Source: Corynebacterium accolens (lineage in GTDB: Bacteria > Actinomycetota > Actinomycetes > Mycobacteriales > Mycobacteriaceae). Taken from it: a stretch of DNA of 5,818 bases. Both the position numbers and the translations under genes were made by a program. The stretch covers positions 1,920,949 through 1,926,766 of the forward strand of contig NZ_CP100376.1 of NCBI RefSeq assembly GCF_030515985.1. Direction: 5' to 3'. Position 1 is the first letter of the stretch. Each line of letters begins with the position of its first letter. Under the pieces are notes generated by a model, which was given only the letters and a program-made list of their open reading frames with translations, searched no databases and was not told the DNA's origin. Shown here piece after piece: positions 1-5,818 of the stretch.

Positions 1-904
<904 letters not shown>

Positions 905-910
905 AACCCA

Positions 911-917
911 GAAAGGA
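911..917 (+). promoter_or_regulatory. Ribosome-binding site of pheT
   Basis: GAAAGGA lies 10 bases before the pheT ATG in the 23-base pheS-pheT gap. It supports the start at 928. No promoter or terminator is visible in the gap, so co-transcription with pheS is inferred. Confidence 0.75.
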
Positions 918-927
918 TAGATACATC

Positions 928-3444
928 ATGCTTATTTCCCAAGACTGGGTTACCCGTATCCTTGGCGCCTCCAATCCGAATTGGAGCGTGTCCGCTGCAG
1001 ATATGGACTCCGGTTTCGTCCGCGTGGGCTTTGAAACCGAAGGATATGAGCCGGTCCCCGAGACTACTGGCCCATTGGTTATTGGCCAGGTCGTAGAAAT
1101 CGAAGAGCTCACGCAGTTCAAAAAGCCCATCCGGTACTGCCAGGTCAACGTTGGCCAGGCAAATGGCACCGGTGAATTGCAGGGCATTATCTGCGGTGCG
1201 CGTAACTTCCGCTTGCACGATTACGTCGTAGTCTCCCTGCCCGGCGCAGAGCTGCCTGGTGGGTTCAAAATCGCGGCGCGCGAAACCTACGATCACATCT
1301 CCAATGGCATGATGTGCTCCGCTGCTGAGCTGGGCCTTGGCACGCAGGCAAACGGCATCATCGTCCTGGGTGAGGAAGTCGCGGATATGGTTGGCGAAGA
1401 TGCTCGCCCAGCTATCGGCCTGTCCGATACCGACTTTGACGTCAACATCACCCCAGACCGCGGATACGCGCTATCCGCCCGTGGTCTCAGCCGCGAAATC
1501 GCCTCTTCCTTCGATCTGCAGTTTAAGGACGTCGCCGATGATCCAGCGGTGGCCGGAATCGATACCTCTGCGGTGCCAGAGGCAGAAGGCTCGCTTATCA
1601 ACATCGATCTACGCGAGGAGACAAAGGCGCAGCGATTTGGCGTGCGCAAGGTAAGCGGCATCGATCCGCAGGCGCGCACGCCATTTTGGATGGAGCGCGA
1701 ACTCATGCTGTGCGGCCAACGCAGCGTCAATGTGGCAACGGACGTGACCAACTACGTCATGTTGCTTTTGGGCACCCCGATGCATGCCTTTGATGCCAAT
1801 GAAATCGCGGGCGATCTCACGGTGCGCAATGCACAAGAGGGCGAGAAGTTTGAGACCCTCGATCACGTCACGCGCGAGCTCTCTGGTGAAGACGTGGTCA
1901 TCTGTGATGACAACGGCATCCAATCGTTAGCCGGTGTTATGGGCGGCACGCACTCAGAGATTTCTGATCAGACCACGGATGTCTACTTCGAATCCGCTAT
2001 CTGGGATCCCATTACCGTGGCCCGTACCTCTCGCCGCCACAAGCTGTCCTCTGAGGCATCCCGCCGATTTGAGCGCGGCGTCGATCCTGCCCTCGTTGAG
2101 GTGGCCCTTGATATTGCGTGCGCGCTATTGCACTCCATTGCGGGCGGAACGGTCGAAAAGGGGCGTACCCTCGTCGGAGAGATAGCCGAGCCCCAAGCCA
2201 TTCGCTTGCGTGCCGAAAAACCGAGCGAATACGCCGGCGTCGAATACTCCCGCGAGACCGTTATCTCCCGCCTTAAAGAGGTGGGCTGCACGGTCGAGGA
2301 AGGATCGGATTCGGTTCTGCAGGTTACGCCCGCGACGTGGCGTACCGATATTTCCATGGACGTTGACCTCATTGAGGAGGTCCTGCGCCTGGAAGGCCTA
2401 GAGGATATCCCCACCGTTCTGCCCACGCCGGCTGGCGGTCGCGGTTTGACCCCAACGCAAAAGCGCCGCCGCGCCATTGGCCACGGTTTGGCTTATGCGG
2501 GCTATGCAGAGGTTTTGCCCACGCCGTTTATCGCAAACGACACCTTTGATTTGTGGGGCCTTGCGGCTGACGATGCTCGCCGCAATACCGTCGCCGTGCA
2601 GAACCCCTTGGAATCTGACAAGGCCATCTTGGCCACGACCTTGCTCCCCGCAACGCTTGAGGCTTTGGGTCGCAACGTAGCTCGCGGACGCAAGGATCTA
2701 GCCCTCTATGGCCTGCAGCAAGTAGCCTTCAAGCGCGCAGAATCTTCGCCCATGCCGTCTGTTGCGCAGCGTCCTGGCGATGAAGTGGTAGAAGAACTCC
2801 TGCGCACGCTTCCTGAACAGCCCTTGCACGTGGCAACCGTTGCAACCGGCAAGATGGAGCACGAGGGGCCGTGGGGCGAAGGCCGCGATTACACTTACGC
2901 GGACGCGATTGAATCCGCGCGTTTGGTGGCCCGCGCCGCTGGCCTGGATATCGAGGTCGAAGCCGCGGACCACCTGCCGTGGCACCCAGGCCGGTGCGCC
3001 GCCATCAAGGCGGCAGGAGCCGATGACATCGTGGGCTATGCCGGCGAATTGCACCCGCAGGTGCTTGAGGCCCTCAACCTGCCACCGCGCACGTGCGCGA
3101 TGGAGCTTGATATCACCGCGCTGCCGCTGACCGAGCGCTTCCCAGCGCCGGTACTGTCGGCATTCCCAGCCTTGCACCAGGACATCGCGTTGGTAGTGGA
3201 TGAGGATATCCCAGCGGAAAAGGTGCGCGCCACGGTGGAAGAGGGTGCGGGAGACCTCATCGAGTCGGTCGACTTGTTTGATATCTTCCGCGGTGAGCAA
3301 TTGGGTGAGGGCAAGAAGTCCTTGGCCTTCCAGCTGCAATTCCGCGCTGCGGACCGTACCTTGACCGATGAGGAAGTCAACGAGCACCGCACGACGGCCG
3401 CCGAATTGGCCAAGCAGCGATTCGGCGCAGAAATGCGAGCATAG
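928..3444 (+). CDS. pheT: Phenylalanyl-tRNA synthetase beta subunit
   Basis: The beta subunit partners PheS in the cytoplasmic synthetase. It edits mischarged Tyr-tRNA-Phe and helps bind the tRNA. At 838 residues it is complete and in the normal bacterial range (E. coli about 795). Domain order is canonical. It starts with MLISQDWV, then an EMAP II/OB-fold tRNA-binding domain at about 46-155 (SNGMMCSAAELGLG at 125-138). The linker has DVNITPDRGYALS at 171-183. The B3/B4 editing domain spans about 225-390 (DVTNYVMLLLGTPMHAFDA at 272-290, SLAGVMGG at 333-340, SSEASRRFERGVDP at 374-387). The B5 domain spans about 420-490, ending in WRTDISMDVDLIEEVLRLEG at 471-490. A catalytically inactive synthetase-like core covers about 505-730. 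A C-terminal ferredoxin-fold anticodon-binding domain covers about 743-838 (FPALHQDIALVVDEDIP at 746-762). The ATG at 928 has a Shine-Dalgarno sequence 10 bases upstream. The TAG stop is followed by a strong terminator. No frameshift or missing key block was seen. Confidence 0.98.
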   Translation: MLISQDWVTRILGASNPNWSVSAADMDSGFVRVGFETEGYEPVPETTGPLVIGQVVEIEELTQFKKPIRYCQVNVGQANGTGELQGIICGARNFRLHDYVVVSLPGAELPGGFKIAARETYDHISNGMMCSAAELGLGTQANGIIVLGEEVADMVGEDARPAIGLSDTDFDVNITPDRGYALSARGLSREIASSFDLQFKDVADDPAVAGIDTSAVPEAEGSLINIDLREETKAQRFGVRKVSGIDPQARTPFWMERELMLCGQRSVNVATDVTNYVMLLLGTPMHAFDANEIAGDLTVRNAQEGEKFETLDHVTRELSGEDVVICDDNGIQSLAGVMGGTHSEISDQTTDVYFESAIWDPITVARTSRRHKLSSEASRRFERGVDPALVEVALDIACALLHSIAGGTVEKGRTLVGEIAEPQAIRLRAEKPSEYAGVEYSRETVISRLKEVGCTVEEGSDSVLQVTPATWRTDISMDVDLIEEVLRLEGLEDIPTVLPTPAGGRGLTPTQKRRRAIGHGLAYAGYAEVLPTPFIANDTFDLWGLAADDARRNTVAVQNPLESDKAILATTLLPATLEALGRNVARGRKDLALYGLQQVAFKRAESSPMPSVAQRPGDEVVEELLRTLPEQPLHVATVATGKMEHEGPWGEGRDYTYADAIESARLVARAAGLDIEVEAADHLPWHPGRCAAIKAAGADDIVGYAGELHPQVLEALNLPPRTCAMELDITALPLTERFPAPVLSAFPALHQDIALVVDEDIPAEKVRATVEEGAGDLIESVDLFDIFRGEQLGEGKKSLAFQLQFRAADRTLTDEEVNEHRTTAAELAKQRFGAEMRA

Positions 3445-3473
3445 GACGGGCCAGAAGCCCAGCCTTTTGCATT

Positions 3474-3545
3474 AAACGGCGAAGAACCAGACTTTGGTGG
3501 AACATAAACCACTCGGGTCTTGGGTCTTCGCCGTTTTGCGTTTTC
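3474..3545 (+). terminator. Intrinsic terminator of the pheS-pheT unit
   Basis: AAACGGCGAAGA (3474-3485) pairs perfectly over 12 bases with TCTTCGCCGTTT (3525-3536). The stem continues inward past an A/G mismatch: CCA (3487-3489) with TGG (3521-3523), then GAC (3490-3492) with GTC (3517-3519) across a bulged T. A small apical GTGG/CCAC hairpin may close the top. The right arm runs into TTTTGCGTTTT (3534-3544), a U-rich tail interrupted by GCG. It starts 29 bases after the pheT stop. The orientation suits ending pheST transcripts. On the - strand the tail is only TTTAAT, and no - strand gene is present to need it. Confidence 0.88.
3515..3528 (+). repeat. Tandem 7-base repeat GGGTCTT x2 in the terminator arm
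   Basis: GGGTCTT occurs at 3515-3521 and again immediately at 3522-3528, inside the right arm of the terminator. Either copy could in principle pair with the GAAGAACCAGAC part of the left arm. The second copy gives the perfect long stem, while the first contributes the inner pairs. It may be a small slippage duplication. Confidence 0.55.
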
Positions 3546-3570
3546 ATGCAACATGTTAATTATTTTCATG
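3541..3570 (+). repeat. Direct repeat TTTTCATG with 22-base period
   Basis: TTTTCATG occurs at 3541-3548 and 3563-3570, one copy starting 22 bases after the other, about two helical turns. A further CATG lies between them at 3552-3555. Read on the - strand the copies are CATGAAAA, which resembles the left half of the ARG box known from Bacillus (CATGAATA...). The stretch is clearly AT-rich compared with the flanking genes. The first copy overlaps the U-tail of the terminator, so part of the repeat may serve termination instead. Confidence 0.5.
3552..3570 (-). promoter_or_regulatory. Candidate ArgR operator (distal, ARG-box-like)
   Basis: The - strand reads CATGAAAATAATTAACATG. The left half and AT-rich centre resemble the ARG box (CATGAATAAAAATKCAAK in Bacillus, WNTGAATWWWWATTCANW in E. 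coli), but the right half fits poorly. The site lies about 64 bases upstream of the -10 hexamer. ArgR is the established repressor of corynebacterial arg operons. Assigning it to this site is inference. Confidence 0.3.
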
Positions 3571-3596
3571 CCGCCTGAACTGGGGAAAGTAACCCA

Positions 3597-3615
3597 ATTC
3601 ACTGAATAACATACA
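3597..3615 (+). promoter_or_regulatory. Candidate ArgR operator (proximal, at the -35 region)
   Basis: ATTCA (3597-3601) and TGAAT (3603-3607) are two back-to-back inverted ARG-box half-sites around C3602. The second continues as TGAATAACATACA (3603-3615), which matches the ARG box left half and, with one base less spacing, most of the right half (ATACA against ATTCA). It covers the place where a -35 element of the argC promoter would sit (around 3611-3616), so a bound repressor would block RNA polymerase. The match to the consensus is partial. Confidence 0.38.
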
Positions 3616-3646
3616 GCGGAACGTATTTCTTGCTATAGTTCCTCGT
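3611..3646 (+). promoter_or_regulatory. argC promoter, probably leaderless
   Basis: TATAGT at 3634-3639 fits the corynebacterial -10 consensus TANANT and is preceded by TGC. The hexamer expected 17 bases upstream, ATACAG (3611-3616), is a weak -35, which is usual in this genus. With the typical 6-7 base distance, transcription would start at about 3646-3647, on or one base before the argC ATG. No Shine-Dalgarno sequence precedes argC, which fits a leaderless mRNA. Confidence 0.68.
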
Positions 3647-4690
3647 ATGACGATTTCAGTAGCAGTGGCAGGGGCCACAGGATACGCCGGCGGTGAGACA
3701 CTGCGCCTGCTGCTATCCCACCCTGCCTATCACTCCGGTGACCTGCGCATCGGTTCCTTGACGGGAAATTCCCAAGTGGGCCAGCGCGTCGCAGAAATCA
3801 TGCCGCATCTGCCGCAGCTGGCAGATCGCGTCATTGCTGACACCACGCCCGAAGAGTTAGCCGGACACGACGTCGTCTTCTTGGGCTTGCCGCACGGGCA
3901 CTCGGCGCGGCTCGCGGAGCAATTAGGCGATGAGGTCACCATCATCGATTGCGCCGCCGACTTTCGGCTGCGCGAGGAGAGCGATTGGGCAGCCTACTAC
4001 GGCGGGGACTATGCGGGGCAGTGGCCGTACGGTATCCCGGAAATCCCGGGCAATAGGTCGAACCTTAAAGGTACAAACCGGGTCGCCGTGCCTGGTTGTT
4101 TCCCCACGGCCATTACCTTGGGGGCGTTGCCCGCCATTGCCCGCGAGCTCGTGGAGCCCGCCCTGTCCGTCATCGCTATTACCGGCGTCTCCGGAGCGGG
4201 AAAGAAGGCATCCGTCGCGCAATTGGGCGCGGAGACCATGGGAAACGTCAAGGCCTATAAACCAGGCGGCACCCACCGCCATACCCCGGAAATCGTACAA
4301 AACCTGCAACCATTTTCTCGCGACCAGGTATCCGTGAGTTTCACCCCGGTGCTCGCACCCATGCCCCGAGGGATTCTGGCGACGATTACGGCGGAGCTGA
4401 AAGGGGGCATCGGCAAGCAGCAGGTGCGCACCGCCTTCGAAGAATTTTATGCAGATGAGCCTTTCTGCCTCGTGCTGCCAGAAGGCCAACAACCGGAAAC
4501 CCAGAACGTGGTGGGCACGAACATGGTGCATATCCAAGCCCATGTCGATGACAATTCCCACCGCCTCATCATCACCGCGGCGCTCGACAATTTATGCAAG
4601 GGTACTGCCGGTGCCGCCGTGCAATGCATGAACCTTGCGCTGGGATGGACAGAAACTTTGGGATTGCCCCAAGCCGCAGTCGCCCCGTAG
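3647..4690 (+). CDS. argC: N-acetyl-gamma-glutamyl-phosphate reductase
   Basis: ArgC is the third step of arginine synthesis: NADPH-dependent reduction of N-acetylglutamyl 5-phosphate to N-acetylglutamate 5-semialdehyde, releasing phosphate, in the cytoplasm. The 347 residues match the usual family length (M. tuberculosis 352). The Rossmann nucleotide-binding part opens with [18 protein letters not shown] (5-22). The catalytic cysteine is Cys151 in VPGCFPTAI (148-156). [10 protein letters not shown] (180-189) and [10 protein letters not shown] (207-216) follow, and His212 is the likely acid/base, at the same 61-residue distance from the cysteine as in the M. tuberculosis enzyme. [17 protein letters not shown] (231-247) and [18 protein letters not shown] (313-330) are further family blocks. 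The ATG at 3647 is the only plausible start: in-frame DNA upstream has no ATG, GTG or TTG before the stop at 3590. It is the first gene of the arginine operon, with its own promoter after the pheST terminator. Confidence 0.98.
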   Translation: MTISVAVAGATGYAGGETLRLLLSHPAYHSGDLRIGSLTGNSQVGQRVAEIMPHLPQLADRVIADTTPEELAGHDVVFLGLPHGHSARLAEQLGDEVTIIDCAADFRLREESDWAAYYGGDYAGQWPYGIPEIPGNRSNLKGTNRVAVPGCFPTAITLGALPAIARELVEPALSVIAITGVSGAGKKASVAQLGAETMGNVKAYKPGGTHRHTPEIVQNLQPFSRDQVSVSFTPVLAPMPRGILATITAELKGGIGKQQVRTAFEEFYADEPFCLVLPEGQQPETQNVVGTNMVHIQAHVDDNSHRLIITAALDNLCKGTAGAAVQCMNLALGWTETLGLPQAAVAP

Positions 4691-4706
4691 GGCTGCGCAC
4701 TAATTA

Positions 4707-4713
4707 GAGGAGA
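4707..4713 (+). promoter_or_regulatory. Ribosome-binding site of argJ
   Basis: GAGGAGA is a near-ideal Shine-Dalgarno sequence, with AGGAG ending 6 bases before the ATG at 4719. It lies in the 28-base argC-argJ gap, which shows no terminator. It fixes the argJ start and contrasts with argC, which has no such site. Confidence 0.88.
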
Positions 4714-4718
4714 ATTTT

Positions 4719-5818
4719 ATGACTACACCTGGAATAACCGGGCCCGCCGGATTTAGCGCCGGCGCCGTGAAGGCCGGAATCAAGCCCTCTGGCAAGTCGG
4801 ACTTGGCATTGATTATCAATGAAGGCCCGCGCTCGGACGCCGCGGCAGTGTTCACGCGCAATCGCGTGGTGGCGTCCCCCGTTAAGGTCTCCCGCGAGGC
4901 CGTAGCGGATGGCCAGCTGCGCGCCGTAGTCATCAACTCCGGCAATGCCAATGCGTGCAACGGCGCGCAAGGCGACGTCGATGCACGCGCAATGGTCGAT
5001 GCCGTATCCCATGGCACGGATATCGCCGTGAAGGATATTGCCATTTGTTCTACCGGGCTCATCGGCGAGCCGCTGCCTATGGACAATGCGCTTGCGGGCA
5101 TCGCGGACGTAGTCAATCACGTGGGCACGACCCCACAGCACGGCAATGACGCCGCCACTGCGATTATGACCACGGATACCGTTCCTAAGGAATCTGTTTA
5201 TACGGGTGATGGTTGGTCCGTGGGCGCTATGGGCAAGGGCGTTGGCATGATGGCGCCGTCGCTTGCCACGATGTTGGTCTGCATTACTACCGATGCCGTC
5301 GCTGACGCAGCGGTCCTGCAAAGCTCGCTGGAGAAGGCCTGCGCACAGACGTTTAATACCTTGGATGTGGACGGTTCGACCTCTACCAATGACACCGTGA
5401 TCGTCATGTCTTCCGGGGCCTCCGGCGTCCAGCCCAGCGAAGAGGAGTTGGATCAGGCAATCCTTGAGGTCTGCGCGGATATTGCGGATCAGCTCCAGGC
5501 CGATGCTGAGGGAGTGACAAAGCGCGTAAAGATCACCGTCGAAGGCACGGGCTCTGATGAGCAGGCGCTTAATGCCGCTCGCACCCTGGGGCGGGATAAC
5601 TTATTCAAGTGCGCCATGTTCGGTTCCGATCCCAACTGGGGCAGGGTACTGGCCGCCGTCGGCATGGCGGATGCGGACATGGATCCGGACAATATCTCCG
5701 TCTACTTCAATGACCAGCCGGTATGCGTGCACTCGACGGGCGCGCCCGGAGCCCGCGATGTGGACTTGAGCGGGGCGGATATCGATGTCCGCGTGGATCT
5801 CGGCACCGGCGGTGAGGG
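4719..5818 (+). CDS. argJ: Glutamate N-acetyltransferase / ornithine acetyltransferase, 3'-truncated
   Basis: ArgJ moves the acetyl group from N2-acetylornithine to glutamate, giving ornithine and N-acetylglutamate and so recycling acetyl groups in arginine synthesis. The frame is open from the ATG to the window edge: 366 full codons with no stop. The family is about 388-400 residues, so some 20-30 C-terminal residues are missing. Visible family blocks are [12 protein letters not shown] (11-22), [12 protein letters not shown] (71-82), oxyanion-hole region CSTGLIG (110-116), [16 protein letters not shown] (171-186), [14 protein letters not shown] (213-226), [12 protein letters not shown] (261-272), [15 protein letters not shown] (301-315) and the start of the C-terminal LGTGGEG block (361 onward). 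The precursor of this N-terminal-nucleophile enzyme cuts itself between Ala183 and Thr184, and Thr184 (codon 5268-5270) becomes the beta-chain nucleophile. Some ArgJ proteins also use acetyl-CoA as acetyl donor. The sequence read here does not settle whether this one is mono- or bifunctional. Confidence 0.97.
   Translation, partial: MTTPGITGPAGFSAGAVKAGIKPSGKSDLALIINEGPRSDAAAVFTRNRVVASPVKVSREAVADGQLRAVVINSGNANACNGAQGDVDARAMVDAVSHGTDIAVKDIAICSTGLIGEPLPMDNALAGIADVVNHVGTTPQHGNDAATAIMTTDTVPKESVYTGDGWSVGAMGKGVGMMAPSLATMLVCITTDAVADAAVLQSSLEKACAQTFNTLDVDGSTSTNDTVIVMSSGASGVQPSEEELDQAILEVCADIADQLQADAEGVTKRVKITVEGTGSDEQALNAARTLGRDNLFKCAMFGSDPNWGRVLAAVGMADADMDPDNISVYFNDQPVCVHSTGAPGARDVDLSGADIDVRVDLGTGGE

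Noticed and set aside
2698..3387. 229-codon open frame on the - strand inside pheT
   Set aside because: Long antisense frames are expected opposite GC-rich genes. pheT is unambiguous here and the antisense product has no recognisable motif.
3448..3468. Small hairpin GGGC-CAGAA-GCCC followed by TTTT just after pheT
   Set aside because: The stem is only four bases and the run of T is short. The much stronger hairpin at 3474-3536 explains termination.
3036..3602. 188-codon open frame on the - strand, overlapping pheT and the terminator
   Set aside because: It is antisense to the conserved 3' end of pheT, its N-terminal part is the reverse complement of the terminator, and the product resembles no family I recognise.
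3445..3646. Possible riboswitch, T-box or leader peptide ahead of argC
   Set aside because: The promoter lies too close to the ATG to leave room for a leader RNA, no T-box or other known riboswitch core was seen, and no Arg-rich short frame with a ribosome-binding site is present.
4704..5321. 205-codon open frame on the - strand opposite argJ
   Set aside because: It lies wholly over the conserved argJ 5' half and its ribosome-binding site, and the His/Arg-rich translation is typical of a shadow frame.

Overview
The window reads as an ordinary chromosomal segment of an actinobacterium, most likely a Corynebacterium. The protein wording fits that group. The gene order (pheS, pheT, then argC, argJ) is the one known from Corynebacterium and, with minor insertions, from Mycobacterium. 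The coding DNA is fairly GC-rich, and argC appears to have a leaderless promoter, a common arrangement in these bacteria. No species is claimed.

All genes lie on the + strand. Positions 1-904 hold the 3' part of pheS (5' end outside the window), followed after 23 bases by the complete pheT (928-3444). Together they encode the alpha and beta subunits of phenylalanyl-tRNA synthetase. A 202-base gap (3445-3646) follows. It contains a strong intrinsic terminator for the pheST unit, then an AT-rich stretch with repeats and ARG-box-like half-sites, and finally a TATAGT -10 hexamer whose expected transcription start falls on or next to the argC ATG. The complete argC (3647-4690) is followed after 28 bases by argJ, which begins at 4719 with a good ribosome-binding site and runs off the right edge still open.

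The two halves are separate transcription units: a housekeeping aminoacyl-tRNA synthetase operon and the start of the arginine biosynthesis operon. In corynebacteria the latter normally continues argB-argD-argF-argR-argG-argH, but that part is outside this window. ArgC makes N-acetylglutamate semialdehyde from N-acetylglutamyl phosphate. ArgJ takes the acetyl group from N-acetylornithine and returns it to glutamate, closing the acetyl cycle.

I found no mobile element, RNA gene, CRISPR array, or sign of an undescribed system. The part that most deserves a second look is the pheT-argC intergenic region.
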